A stretch of 64,000 bases of DNA from Streptomyces sp. WZ.A104 (GCF_002382885.1 NZ_NWVL01000010.1:62001-126000), one strand, 5' to 3'. Shown: positions 17,462 to 25,861, counted from the stretch's first letter. A program made the numbers and translations. The notes: generated from the letters alone by a model not told the origin.

Positions 17462-18865
17462 CTAGGAGGATTTGAGTGCCACAGCGGTGCGGCTGTGGGT
17501 GCCGAGATGGTGGAAGAACAGATTGAGCACGACGGCGACCAGCGCTCCCGCACTGATTCCGGAGCCCAGGACGGTCTGCGCCCAGGCCGGAAAACCGGCG
17601 TAGAAAGTGGGCGCGGCGAGCGGGATGATGCCCGCGCCGAGCGCGACGGCGACCAGGATGATGTTGGAGCTGTCGTCGAGTCCGGCCTCGGACAGCGTAC
17701 GGATGCCGCTCACGGCGATGGAGCCGAACAGGACGATGCCCGCGCCGCCGAGCACCGGCATCGGGACGAGCGAGACGACCGCGCCGAGGACCGGGAAGGC
17801 GCCGAGGATCAGGAGCGCGCCACCGGCCGCCGCGACCACGTACCGGCTGCGTACCCGGGTCAGCGAGACGACGCCGACGTTCTGGGCGAAGGCGCTGGTG
17901 GGGAAGGAGCCGAAGACCGGGCCGATCAGGGTCGCGATGCCGTCGGTGCGCAGACCACGGGTGATCGTACGGCCGTCGGTGCGGCGCTCGCAGATCTCGC
18001 CGAGGGCCAGCATGCCTGCGGAGGACTCCGTCATCAGGACGAGCATGACGATGCAGAGGGAGAGGATCGCGGCGGGCTGGAACTCGGGCGCGCCGAAGGC
18101 GAAGGGGGTCGGCAGGGCGGCGAGCGGGGCGGACTTCAGCGCGGAGAAGTCGGCGAGTCCGAACGGGATCGCGGCCAGCGTGCCGACGAACATGCCCATC
18201 AACAGGGCGACCTGCTTGAGGAAGCCGCGCCCGAAGCGCTGGATCAGCAGGATGACGACGAGGGTGAAGGCGGCCAGCGCCAGGTACTTCATGGCGCCGA
18301 AGTCGGCGGCGGTTGCGTCGCCGCCCTGGGCCCAGGCGACCGGGACCGGCATGAGCGTCACGCCGATGAGCGTGATGACCACGCCGGTGACGAGCGGCGG
18401 GAAGAAGCGCAGCAGCCTGCCGAAGAACGGTCCGACCAGCAGGCAGAACGCTCCGGCGACGAGCACCGCCCCGTAGATCGCGGGCAGTTGGTGCCCGGGG
18501 GCGCTGGTCTCGGCGATGGCGAGCATCGGGGCGATACCGGCGGAGGAGGCTGCGTTGACGAACGGCAGGCGGTTCCCGGCGAAGCGGCCGAGGCCGATCG
18601 TCTGGAGGATGGTGGCGAGTCCCGCGATCAGGAGGCTCGCCGCGATGAGCCGGGTCATTCCGGCGGCGTCCAGGCCGACGGCCTGGCCGATGATCAGCGG
18701 AGGGGTGACGACGCCCGCGTACATGGCGGCGATGTGCTGGAGCGCGGCGGGGACGAGCCGCGCGGGAGGAAGCTTCTCGTCGACCGGGTGAACCGCCGTG
18801 TCGGCAGTGGTGGCCGGTGAGGTTCTGGCTGGGCCTTCTGCCGGCCCCGATGCAGGCTGTGCCAT
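17462..18865 (-). CDS. NCS2 nucleobase:cation symporter (uric acid/xanthine type)
   Basis: A 467-residue NCS2 permease, paralogous to the one at 14235-15689. Landmarks are HIAAMYAGVVTPPLIIG, the NRLPFVNAASSAG segment and the signature AQNVGVVSLTRVRS. The final helices are followed by a short basic tail. Its N-terminal tail is long and rich in Ala/Pro/Thr. It lies directly after the urate oxidase gene, past a hairpin at 18885-18922, so its expression may be set separately. Uric acid or xanthine is the probable substrate, since it follows uricase; this is inferred. Confidence 0.92.
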   Translation of the reverse strand: MAQPASGPAEGPARTSPATTADTAVHPVDEKLPPARLVPAALQHIAAMYAGVVTPPLIIGQAVGLDAAGMTRLIAASLLIAGLATILQTIGLGRFAGNRLPFVNAASSAGIAPMLAIAETSAPGHQLPAIYGAVLVAGAFCLLVGPFFGRLLRFFPPLVTGVVITLIGVTLMPVPVAWAQGGDATAADFGAMKYLALAAFTLVVILLIQRFGRGFLKQVALLMGMFVGTLAAIPFGLADFSALKSAPLAALPTPFAFGAPEFQPAAILSLCIVMLVLMTESSAGMLALGEICERRTDGRTITRGLRTDGIATLIGPVFGSFPTSAFAQNVGVVSLTRVRSRYVVAAAGGALLILGAFPVLGAVVSLVPMPVLGGAGIVLFGSIAVSGIRTLSEAGLDDSSNIILVAVALGAGIIPLAAPTFYAGFPAWAQTVLGSGISAGALVAVVLNLFFHHLGTHSRTAVALKSS

Positions 18866-18884
18866 GGGTGTTCCCTCCGGGATG

Positions 18885-18922
18885 ACCGGCCCCCGCCCGA
18901 CTGCGGGCGGACGGGGGCCGGT
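18885..18922 (-). terminator. Hairpin between uricase and permease genes
   Basis: An 11-bp perfect inverted repeat (ACCGGCCCCCG at 18885-18895, complement at 18912-18922) with the loop itself partly self-complementary. It sits in the 68-bp gap, 12 bp after the uricase stop, so it may terminate or attenuate read-through to the permease. Confidence 0.65.
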
Positions 18923-18933
18923 TCAGTGCCGCG

Positions 18934-19866
18934 TCAGAGGTTGGTCATGTCGACCGGGATCTTCGGCTCGACGCCGTCCCGGAGCACGGTGGCCTCGATC
19001 AGGCCGTAGGGACGGTCCGCCGCGAAGTAGACAGCACCATCGGCGGTATCGTTCTTCAGTCCGAACGGTTCGAGGTCCACCAGGAAGTGGTGGTTGTTCG
19101 GCAGCGAGAAGCGGATCTCGTCGATCTCGCTGCGGCTGTTGATGATGCGCGAACCCATCTGGTACAGGGTCTGCTGGAGCGAGAGGGAGTACGTCTCGGC
19201 GAAGGCCTGGAGCATGTGCTTGCGCGCCTGCTCGTAGGACTTCTCCCAGTTCGGCATGCGCTGCTCGTCGCTGGTCCAGTTGTAGCGCCAGCGCGCGGAG
19301 ACGTCGGTCGCCAGGATGCGGTCGTACGCCTCCTTCAGCGTCGTGTACTTGTCCTTGACGTAGCCCCAGAACTCGGAGTTGGTCGAGTTCATCACCGTCA
19401 GGTCCTTGAGGCCCGAGATGACCTCCCAGCTCTCACCGTCGTAGGTGATCTGGGACACGCGGGTCTCCTGGCCCTTGCGGGCGAAGGAGTGCTTGACGTC
19501 GTCGGCGCCGATGAACCTGGAGTTGCCGTCGGAGGTCGCGATGCGCTCCCAGGCGTACTCCTCGATCCGGATCCGGGCACGGTGGATCGGCTCCTGCGAG
19601 GAGACGAAGTGCCGGGCGAGGTGGATGCCGAACTGCTCGGCGGACTCGATCCCGTACTCCTTGGCGAACGCGAACACCGTGTTCTTGGTGGTGTCGGTCG
19701 GCAGGACGTTGGCGTTGGAGCCGGAGTAGTGCACGTCGTCCATGTCGCCGGAGAGGGCGACCGAGACGTTCAGGTCCTTGATGTGGTGGGTGTCGCCGTC
19801 CCGCACGATCTTGACGACGCGGTTCTCTGCTTTGCCGTACTGGTTCTGGCCGAGAATCGTGGGCAT
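18934..19866 (-). CDS. pucL: Urate oxidase (uricase)
   Basis: A 310-residue cofactor-free enzyme that oxidises urate to 5-hydroxyisourate with release of H2O2. Catalytic residues are at the expected places: K12 in GKAENRV, the Thr near residue 59 in LPTDTTKN, F166 in SEFWGYV, R192 in ARWRYN, Q231 in SLQQTL and the His pair 259-260 in NNHHFLV. The protein is full length. It is third in the operon uraD-uraH-pucL, with 7 bp before it. The H2O2 produced explains the co-regulated catalase at 24044-25501. The start MPTILGQNQ is the family start. Confidence 0.97.
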   Translation of the reverse strand: MPTILGQNQYGKAENRVVKIVRDGDTHHIKDLNVSVALSGDMDDVHYSGSNANVLPTDTTKNTVFAFAKEYGIESAEQFGIHLARHFVSSQEPIHRARIRIEEYAWERIATSDGNSRFIGADDVKHSFARKGQETRVSQITYDGESWEVISGLKDLTVMNSTNSEFWGYVKDKYTTLKEAYDRILATDVSARWRYNWTSDEQRMPNWEKSYEQARKHMLQAFAETYSLSLQQTLYQMGSRIINSRSEIDEIRFSLPNNHHFLVDLEPFGLKNDTADGAVYFAADRPYGLIEATVLRDGVEPKIPVDMTNL

Positions 19867-19873
19867 GTCGGTG

Positions 19874-20263
19874 CTAGCTCCCTCGGTAAACGGAGTAGCC
19901 GAACGGGTTGAGCAGCAGCGGTACGTGATAGTGCTCGCCCGGGACGACCGCGAACGCGATCGTCACTTCCGGGAAGAACGCGCCGCTGTCCCTTACGCGG
20001 GGGGCGTCCTGCTGCGCCTCGGCTTGCTTCTTGGAAAAGTACGTCTCGGTGTCGAAGTCGAGACGCACGTGGGTGGTGCCCTCCGGCAGCGCCGGCAGGT
20101 CCTTGCAACGCCCGTCCGCGTCGGTCGCCGAGGCGCCGAGCGTCACATACGGCGCGTCGCTTCCGCTGCGGGCGGCGAGCGATACGGCGACGGACGCGGC
20201 GGGGCGGCCGATGCTGGTGTCCAGGATGTGCGTGGACACCGATGCGGTCGTGTCGGTACTCAA
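19874..20263 (-). CDS. uraH: 5-Hydroxyisourate hydrolase (transthyretin-like)
   Basis: About 129 residues with the transthyretin-related fold. Landmarks are the first His in VSTHILDTS, Arg in VRLDFDTET, the HYHVPLLLNPFGYSVY segment with two His, and the diagnostic YRGS C-terminus. It hydrolyses 5-hydroxyisourate to OHCU, the second step after uricase. I chose TTG at 20263 because AGGAGAG is 10 nt upstream and the product then begins MSTDTTASVSTH, as usual for the family. GTG 20272 and TTG 20287 are alternatives. It follows uraD with almost no gap. Confidence 0.94.
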   Translation of the reverse strand: MSTDTTASVSTHILDTSIGRPAASVAVSLAARSGSDAPYVTLGASATDADGRCKDLPALPEGTTHVRLDFDTETYFSKKQAEAQQDAPRVRDSGAFFPEVTIAFAVVPGEHYHVPLLLNPFGYSVYRGS

Positions 20264-20283
20264 GACCGTCACTCTCCTAGATC

Positions 20284-20820
20284 TCAAGAGTCCTGTGCGG
20301 GAGCGCCCTCTGCGAGGGTCTCCTGTACGAGACGGGTCAGCCGGATGCGGTTGATCTTGCCCAGTTCGGTGCGCACGATCTCCTGCTCCTGCTCGGGTGA
20401 GTTCCCGATCCGGGACTTCACCGCGTCGCGCATCTGCTCACCGGTGGCGCCGGTGGCGCAGATCAGGAAGACATGTCCGAACCGCTCCTGGTAGGCCAGG
20501 TTCAGTTCGAGCATCTCGGTCTTGAGCTCTTCGGAGGCGCCGGCCATCCCCCGCTGCTCGCGGGAGGAGGTCGGGTCGCCGGGCTTCGGGCGGCCGATCG
20601 GCGGGTGGCCTGCCATCGCTTCGGCCAGGTCCTCCGCGGTGAGCTCGGCCATGGCGGCGTCGCTCGCGGAGAGGAGGGCATCCACGGTGGCGTACGGGCG
20701 CCCGGCGAGAATGGTGTTTCCCCAGGTCCCACTGGCACACACCTCGTGCAGTACGGGAGTGGCCTCGCCGACCGCCAGGGTGTTGAACCGGGTGAGGCCC
20801 GGTGTGGAGCTCGAAGTCAC
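20284..20820 (-). CDS. uraD: 2-Oxo-4-hydroxy-4-carboxy-5-ureidoimidazoline decarboxylase
   Basis: About 178 residues, the family length. It decarboxylates OHCU to (S)-allantoin, making allantoin stereospecifically. The catalytic His is residue 72 in AMAGHPPIGRPKPGD, and RFGHVFLICATG is a conserved substrate-binding segment. The GTG at 20820 has GGAGG 5 nt upstream and the longer frame lacks a start signal, so the N-terminus is VTSSSTPGLTRFNTL. It heads the uraD-uraH-pucL operon. The promoter upstream contains a 15-bp palindrome shared with the catalase gene. Confidence 0.94.
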   Translation of the reverse strand: MTSSSTPGLTRFNTLAVGEATPVLHEVCASGTWGNTILAGRPYATVDALLSASDAAMAELTAEDLAEAMAGHPPIGRPKPGDPTSSREQRGMAGASEELKTEMLELNLAYQERFGHVFLICATGATGEQMRDAVKSRIGNSPEQEQEIVRTELGKINRIRLTRLVQETLAEGAPAQDS

Positions 20821-20867
20821 GGGAGCCTCCGTGGCTGTTTTTCGCTGTGCGTTGTTCGGGCTGCGGA

Positions 20868-20908
20868 TAGCTAACGCCCTCCACAACACGACGTCAACAC
20901 TTTGTTGA
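20868..20908 (-). promoter_or_regulatory. uraD operon promoter with TCAAC-N5-GTTGA operator
   Basis: On the minus strand TTGACG (20892-20897) and TTAGCT (20869-20874) or TAGCTA are -35 and -10 boxes, 17-18 bp apart. A perfect 15-bp palindrome, TCAACACTTTGTTGA (20894-20908 on the plus strand), overlaps the -35 box. The minus strand there reads TTTCAACAAAGTGTTGACG, which differs at one base from the catalase promoter. This suggests a repressor that blocks polymerase. Confidence 0.75.
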
Positions 20909-20923
20909 AATCTCGCGAACGAA

Positions 20924-20959
20924 GAAAGCCGCCGTCCCGACATGCGGACAGCGGCTTTC
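20924..20959 (-). terminator. Terminator of the YheO-like regulator gene
   Basis: 14-bp arms with one mismatch (20924-20937, 20946-20959), 8-nt loop, just beyond the stop at 20976; on the minus strand it is followed by a short T-rich stretch. Confidence 0.75.
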
Positions 20960-20975
20960 CTGAGCGTTCGGCCAA

Positions 20976-21437
20976 CTACTCACCCTTGGGTGAAAGTTCC
21001 CGGTTGAGGTAGTTGTACACGGTGAACCTGGAGACCCCCAGGGCTCCGGCCACGGTTTCGACGCCATGCCGTACGGAGAAGGCACCGCGTGCCTCCAGGG
21101 TCCGGACGACGGATTGCTTGGCCTTGCGGTCCAGGTCGGCGAGCGGCATCCCGTGCCGCCTCGCCAGGGCGGCGAGGATGCGGTCCAGCGAGTCGGACAG
21201 CTGGGGCAGGCGCACGGCTATGACGTCCCGGCCCTCCCAGGCGAGCACCACATCGTCCGGCTGGGCCTGCTCGGGGCCCAGCAGCTCCGCGCCCATCGCG
21301 TCGACGAGCGGCTTGACCGCGGAGACCAGAGGGTGATCGGCCGGCCCCGAGGAGCGACCGGCCGCTTCCGAGGAGCGGCGGGCCGACCCGTGGGGATGAT
21401 CGACCGCCCCCCGGGACTGATCGGCGGATTCGGTCAT
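20976..21437 (-). CDS. YheO/DauR-like helix-turn-helix regulator
   Basis: A 153-residue protein. The first 35 residues are low-complexity and probably disordered. A central region (about 40-90) may be a shortened sensing module. The C-terminal 50 residues match the HTH_22 domain of YheO/DauR regulators: AKQSVVRTLEARGAFSVR, then GVETVAGALGVSRFTVYNYL. YheO-like proteins normally also have an N-terminal PAS-like domain; here it is shorter. It lies between the uricase operon and hyi and overlaps the thiamine-binding gene (ATGA). It could control either divergent unit, but I cannot say which. A GGAGGG site precedes ATG 21437. Confidence 0.75.
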   Translation of the reverse strand: MTESADQSRGAVDHPHGSARRSSEAAGRSSGPADHPLVSAVKPLVDAMGAELLGPEQAQPDDVVLAWEGRDVIAVRLPQLSDSLDRILAALARRHGMPLADLDRKAKQSVVRTLEARGAFSVRHGVETVAGALGVSRFTVYNYLNRELSPKGE

Positions 21438-21685
21438 GGTGCGCCCTCCCCGATCACGTTGACCTGGAGCGAGACCCGGGTGGCGCCCGAGGCCAGGGCC
21501 TGGCGCAGCAGGGAGTCCACGGCGGTGAGCACCTCGTCCGCGCCCCCTTCCGCCGTGTTCCCGAACGGGCCGACGTCCACCGCGTCGAGCTCGGCTCCCT
21601 GGATGACCTCGCGGGCCACCACCGCGTGGGCGGGCGCCTCGTCGAGATCGAAGGGCTCGGTGGTGAATTCCACCCTCAAGCGCAC
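21434..21685 (-). CDS. MTH1187/YkoF-like thiamine-binding protein
   Basis: An 83-residue protein of the small thiamine-binding (PF01910) fold. The core GPFGNTAEGGADEVL matches the conserved GP-x-G-T-x-x-E-G segment, and the final ATRVSLQVNVI is the last strand. Members bind thiamine or HMP in oligomers. The GTG at 21685 has GGAGG 4 nt upstream. It overlaps the HTH gene by 4 bases. The neighbouring gcl enzyme depends on thiamine diphosphate, so a role in supplying or sensing thiamine for glyoxylate carboligase is tempting but unproven. Confidence 0.75.
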   Translation of the reverse strand: MRLRVEFTTEPFDLDEAPAHAVVAREVIQGAELDAVDVGPFGNTAEGGADEVLTAVDSLLRQALASGATRVSLQVNVIGEGAP

Positions 21686-21904
21686 TGTGCCTCCCTGATG
21701 TCCTCGCCGCGGGTGCGGGCTCGCGCGGCTCGGCCACGACTGTAGCCGCTGGAGCGGACCCGCCCCCGGTGCGCGCGAGGTGCGTCCGGCCGCACCCGTC
21801 GCACAGCGCCCGGAGGCCGGGCAGGCGCAACGGACCCGCGGCGGAAGGCGCCCCGGCGGCCGGTTCCGCACGCCGTCGACCGGGGCGAATTTCGCGGCAC
21901 CCCC

Positions 21905-21969
21905 TTGACAGCCCCGCCACCCTCCGGGCAATCTTCCGTTAAGCAGAAACTAACTTCCGCAATACGGAA
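21905..21969 (+). promoter_or_regulatory. hyi-glxR promoter with tandem TTCC-N7-GGAA operators
   Basis: TTGACA (21905-21910) and CAATCT (21929-21934, spacer 18) form a likely promoter. Two palindromes follow: TTCCGTTAAGCAGAA (21934-21948) and TTCCGCAATACGGAA (21955-21969). They are separated by ACTAAC, so their centres are exactly 21 bp, two helical turns, apart. The second copy abuts the ribosome-binding site. The gap 21686-21986 holds nothing else recognisable except the divergent promoter region for the thiamine-binding gene. Confidence 0.78.
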
Positions 21970-21986
21970 GGAGCGCCGAAATCCTC

Positions 21987-22826
21987 ATGGGATACCCGGA
22001 CCAGCGCTTCGATGTGAACCTTTCGATCCTCTTCACGGAACTCCCGCTCCTGGAGCGCCCCGCGGCAGCCGCCGCGGCGGGCTTCACGGCGGTCGAGCTG
22101 TGGTGGCCCTGGATCGAGACCCCCACCCCGCCGCAGGCGGAGCTCGACGCCCTCAAGAAGGCGCTCGACGACGCCGGCACCCAGCTGGTGGGGCTGAACT
22201 TCTACGCCGGACAGCTGCCCGGCCCCGACCGCGGCGCGCTCTCCGTGCCCGGCGCGGAGTCGGACCGCTTCCGGGCCAACATCGAGGTGGCGGCCGACTT
22301 CGCCGCCTCGGTCGGCTGCAAGGCGCTCAACGCGCTGTACGGCAACCGCGTCGAGGGCGCGGACCCGGTGGTGCAGGACGCGCTCGCCCTGGAGAACCTG
22401 GTGCTGGCGGCCCGCGCGGCCGACCGCATCGGGGCGATCCTCCTCGTCGAGACCCTGAACAAGCCGGAGTCGCCGCTCTACCCGCTGGTCAGCGCACCGG
22501 CCGCGATCGAGGTCGTCGACAAGGTCAACGCGGCGACGGGCCTCGGGAACGCGAAGTTCCTGCTGGACCTCTACCACCTCTCGATGAACGGCGAGGACCT
22601 GAGCCAGGTCATCAAGGCGTACGCCGCGAAGACCGGTCACGTCCAGATCGCCGACAATCCGGGCCGCGGCGCGCCGGGCACCGGCTCGCTCCCGCTGGAG
22701 CAGCTGCTCGACGAGCTGAAGGACGCCGGCTACACGGGCTGGGTCGGCCTGGAGTACAAGCCGGGCGACCGCCCGAGCGCCGACTCCTTCGACTGGCTCC
22801 CGGCGTCGGCCCGAGCGGCCCGCTGA
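21987..22826 (+). CDS. hyi: Hydroxypyruvate isomerase-like TIM barrel
   Basis: A 279-residue AP-endonuclease-2-like TIM barrel that interconverts hydroxypyruvate and tartronate semialdehyde in the glycerate pathway. Landmarks are RFDVNLSILFTELPLLERPAAAA, AVELWWPW, LLVETLNKPESPLYPLVS with the catalytic Glu, and the second Glu in WVGLEYKPGDRP; LLDLYHLSMNGEDLSQ supplies a metal ligand. The ATG at 21987 has GGAAGGAG 13 nt upstream. It begins an operon with glxR, 80 bp downstream. Two tandem palindromes control its promoter, like those at gcl. Confidence 0.94.
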   Translation: MGYPDQRFDVNLSILFTELPLLERPAAAAAAGFTAVELWWPWIETPTPPQAELDALKKALDDAGTQLVGLNFYAGQLPGPDRGALSVPGAESDRFRANIEVAADFAASVGCKALNALYGNRVEGADPVVQDALALENLVLAARAADRIGAILLVETLNKPESPLYPLVSAPAAIEVVDKVNAATGLGNAKFLLDLYHLSMNGEDLSQVIKAYAAKTGHVQIADNPGRGAPGTGSLPLEQLLDELKDAGYTGWVGLEYKPGDRPSADSFDWLPASARAAR

Positions 22827-22906
22827 CCGGCCGCGGGCGGGCCGGGTCCACCGGCAGGTGAGCCCAACCCCCCTTACGTACACACGTTTTTCAGGAAGGC
22901 ACCCTC

Positions 22907-23800
22907 ATGAGCAACAACCTCCCCAAGGTTGCGTGGATCGGTCTCGGCATCATGGGCTCCCCCATGTCGGAGAACCTGATCAAGGCCGGTTACTCCGTCA
23001 CCGGATACACCCTGGAGCAGGACAAGATCGACCGGCTGGTCGCGGCCGGCGGCACCGGCGCCGCCTCGATCGCGGACGCGGTCAGGGACGCCGACGTCGT
23101 CATCACGATGGTGCCCGCTTCCCCGCAGGTCGAGGCCATCGCGTACGGTCCCGACGGCATCCTGGAGAACGCCAAGCGCGGCGCGCTGCTGGTGGACATG
23201 TCCTCCATCACCCCGCAGACCTCGGTGGACCTCGCCAAGAACGCGGCCGACAAGGGCATCCGGGTCCTGGACGCGCCGGTCTCCGGCGGCGAGGCCGGTG
23301 CCATCGAGGCGGTCCTGTCCATCATGGTCGGCGGTGAGCAGGCGGACTTCGACACCGCGAAGCCCCTCCTGGAGGCGCTCGGCAAGACGATCGTGCTCTG
23401 CGGCCCGCACGGCTCCGGCCAGACGGTGAAGGCCGCCAACCAGCTGATCGTCGCCGTCAACATCCAGGCGTGCGCCGAGGCCGTGGTCTTCCTGGAGAAG
23501 TCCGGCGTGGACCTCGCCGCCGCGCTGGACGTCCTCAACGGCGGTCTGGCCGGTTCGACCGTGCTGACCCGCAAGAAGGACAACTTCCTGAAGCGGGACT
23601 TCGCCCCCGGCTTCCGGATCGACCTGCACCACAAGGACATGGGCATCGTGACCGACGCCGCCCGCAACGTCGGCGCGGCCCTGCCCGTCGGCGCGGTGGT
23701 CGCCCAGCTGGTCGCCTCGCTGCGCGCCCAGGGCGACGGCGGCCTGGACCACTCGGCGCTGCTGCGCTCGGTCGAGCGGCTGTCCGGCTCCCAGGTCTGA
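22907..23800 (+). CDS. glxR: 2-Hydroxy-3-oxopropionate (tartronate semialdehyde) reductase
   Basis: A 297-residue beta-hydroxyacid dehydrogenase that reduces tartronate semialdehyde, made by Gcl, to D-glycerate. The N-terminal Rossmann motif is WIGLGIMGSPMSENL, the substrate-binding DAPVSGGEAGA is at about 122-132, and the catalytic Lys is residue 175 in GSGQTVKAANQL. It has GGAAGG upstream of its ATG. It is downstream of hyi in the same operon and upstream of the catalase gene. A glycerate kinase is not in the window and must lie elsewhere. Confidence 0.95.
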   Translation: MSNNLPKVAWIGLGIMGSPMSENLIKAGYSVTGYTLEQDKIDRLVAAGGTGAASIADAVRDADVVITMVPASPQVEAIAYGPDGILENAKRGALLVDMSSITPQTSVDLAKNAADKGIRVLDAPVSGGEAGAIEAVLSIMVGGEQADFDTAKPLLEALGKTIVLCGPHGSGQTVKAANQLIVAVNIQACAEAVVFLEKSGVDLAAALDVLNGGLAGSTVLTRKKDNFLKRDFAPGFRIDLHHKDMGIVTDAARNVGAALPVGAVVAQLVASLRAQGDGGLDHSALLRSVERLSGSQV

Positions 23801-23961
23801 ACGCCCCCGGCCCCGTGAAAGGGCGACCGGCCACGATCGCCGGTCCGCCGCCGGGGCCACGGCCCGCACGACGGGCCCCCACATCTCCGGGCCGCGGTGG
23901 CGCTGACACCTGTCCTGTCGCGCCCAGGCGCCGCCGCGGCCCGGAACCACAAACTTCGATT

Positions 23962-24001
23962 TCAACAAACTGTTGACGTTGCTTCGCGGCGAATCTACGC
24001 T
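23962..24001 (+). promoter_or_regulatory. Catalase promoter with TCAAC-N5-GTTGA operator
   Basis: TTGACG (23973-23978) and TACGCT (23996-24001) are separated by 17 bp. The palindrome TCAACAAACTGTTGA (23962-23976) covers the -35 box and is perfect. The wider block TTTCAACAAACTGTTGACG matches the uraD operon promoter at 18 of 19 bases, with the same offset to the -35 box. Confidence 0.78.
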
Positions 24002-24043
24002 CCTCAAGCCGTCAGCAGCTCGTACGAAAGGTCATCCCGCCAC

Positions 24044-25501
24044 ATGGCTAAGCGTGTGCTCACGACCGAGTCAGGCGCCCCGGTCGCCGACAACCAGAAC
24101 TCCGCCACCGCCGGTGTCGGTGGACCGATCCTCCTCCAGGACCAGCACCTCCTGGAGAAGCTCGCCCGCTTCAACCGTGAGCGCATCCCGGAGCGCGTGG
24201 TCCACGCCCGCGGCTCCGGTGCGTACGGCTACTTCGAGGTCACCGACGACGTCACCGGCTTCACCCGCGCCGACTTCCTCTCCGCGGTGGGCAAACGCAC
24301 CGAGACGTTCCTCCGCTTCTCCACCGTCGCCGACTCGCTCGGCGGCGCGGACGCGGTCCGCGACCCGCGCGGCTTCGCCCTCAAGTTCTACACGGACGAG
24401 GGCAATTACGACCTGGTCGGCAACAACACCCCGGTGTTCTTCATCAAGGACCCGATCAAGTTCCCCGACTTCATCCACTCGCAGAAGCGCGACCCGTTCA
24501 CGGGCAAGCAGGAGCCGGACAACGTCTGGGACTTCTGGGCGCACGCCCCCGAGGCGACGCACCAGGTCACCTGGCTGATGGGTGACCGCGGCATCCCCGC
24601 CTCGTACCGTCACATGAACGGCTACGGCTCGCACACCTACCAGTGGACGAACGCCGAGGGCGAGGCCTTCTTCGTCAAGTACCACTTCAAGACGAACCAG
24701 GGTGTGCGGTCCCTCTCCGGCGAGCAGGCCGCCGAGCTCGTCGGCAAGGACGCCAACTCGCACCAGACGGACCTGCTCCAGGCCATCGAGCGGGGCGTGA
24801 ACCCGTCCTGGACGCTGTACGTCCAGGTGATGCCCGCCGCCGAGGCCGCGGACTACCGGTTCAACCCGTTCGATCTCACCAAGGTGTGGCCGCACAGCGA
24901 CTACCCGCTCCAGCGGGTCGGCCGCCTGGTCCTGGACCGCAACCCGGACAACGTGTTCGCGGAGGTCGAGCAGGCCGCGTTCTCCCCGAACAACTTCGTG
25001 CCCGGCATCGGCCCGTCCCCGGACAAGATGCTCCAGGGCCGGCTGTTCGCCTACGCGGACGCGCACCGCTACCGCCTGGGCGTCAACCACACCCAGCTGC
25101 CGGTGAACGCCCCCAAGGCGACGCAGGCCGACAACTACGGCCGCGACGGGCTGCACGCGACCCGCAACGGCTCGCGCCACGACAAGAACTACGAGCCCAA
25201 CTCGTACTCCGGTCCGGCGCAGACCGACGCGGCGCTCACCGCCCCGCTCGCGATCCACGGCTGGACGGGCACGTACGAGACGGCCGCCCACGCCAAGGAC
25301 GACGACTTCTTCCAGGCGGGCGAGCTCTACCGGCTCATGTCCGAGGACGAGAAGGGCCGCCTGGTCGCGAACATCGCCGGAGGCCTCTCGCAGGTCACCC
25401 GCGACGACGTGATCGAGAAGAACCTCGCCCACTTCCACGCCGCCGACGCCGACTACGGCAAGCGCGTCGAGGAGGCCGTCCGCGCCCTGCGCGAGGACTA
25501 G
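24044..25501 (+). CDS. Monofunctional heme catalase
   Basis: A 485-residue clade-3-size catalase. Active-site motifs are [18 protein letters not shown] (catalytic His), the distal FNRERIPER, the [11 protein letters not shown] segment with the conserved Asn, and the heme Tyr region [17 protein letters not shown]. It removes H2O2 made by uricase, whose operon shares its promoter palindrome, so its placement in the purine region looks functional. It is followed by a strong hairpin at 25523-25572. The start ATG 24044 follows GAAAGG. Other catalases elsewhere in the genome are expected. Confidence 0.97.
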   Translation: MAKRVLTTESGAPVADNQNSATAGVGGPILLQDQHLLEKLARFNRERIPERVVHARGSGAYGYFEVTDDVTGFTRADFLSAVGKRTETFLRFSTVADSLGGADAVRDPRGFALKFYTDEGNYDLVGNNTPVFFIKDPIKFPDFIHSQKRDPFTGKQEPDNVWDFWAHAPEATHQVTWLMGDRGIPASYRHMNGYGSHTYQWTNAEGEAFFVKYHFKTNQGVRSLSGEQAAELVGKDANSHQTDLLQAIERGVNPSWTLYVQVMPAAEAADYRFNPFDLTKVWPHSDYPLQRVGRLVLDRNPDNVFAEVEQAAFSPNNFVPGIGPSPDKMLQGRLFAYADAHRYRLGVNHTQLPVNAPKATQADNYGRDGLHATRNGSRHDKNYEPNSYSGPAQTDAALTAPLAIHGWTGTYETAAHAKDDDFFQAGELYRLMSEDEKGRLVANIAGGLSQVTRDDVIEKNLAHFHAADADYGKRVEEAVRALRED

Positions 25502-25522
25502 CCCGCGCCTGGGCCCATGGAC

Positions 25523-25572
25523 CCTGCCCGTACCGCGCACCCGGATGAGGGGTGCCGCGCGGCACGGGCAGG
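25523..25572 (+). terminator. Catalase terminator
   Basis: Arms of 16 bp with one mismatch (25523-25538, 25557-25572) and an 18-nt loop, 21 bp after the catalase stop. Confidence 0.8.
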
Positions 25573-25718
25573 ACGACGAGGCCGCGGCGGCTGTGCGATG
25601 CCAGTGCGGTGGTGAAGGCCCGGGGGCCGTCTCCTGACCTGAAGGAGACGCCTCCCCGGGGCGATCGCCGCCGCCGCGGTCCCTGTCACCCGGCGACACC
25701 TCTGTCGCTCCCCGAACG

Positions 25719-25758
25719 AGGGCGCGGAGTACGGATACGGTCCCGTACTCCGCGCCCT
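25719..25758. terminator. Second perfect hairpin in the catalase-gcl gap
   Basis: A perfect 16-bp inverted repeat (AGGGCGCGGAGTACGG at 25719-25734, complement at 25743-25758), 8-nt loop, followed by TT. It probably backs up the first terminator. Confidence 0.65.
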
Positions 25759-25861
25759 TTCGCGTGCGCGGGCACGATCCAGGCCCGGGCCCGGCGATCG
25801 AGCCCGTCCGGCGTCTGAAGGACGGAACCGTCGCGTCGGCGGGCCCGCACCATCTCAGCCT

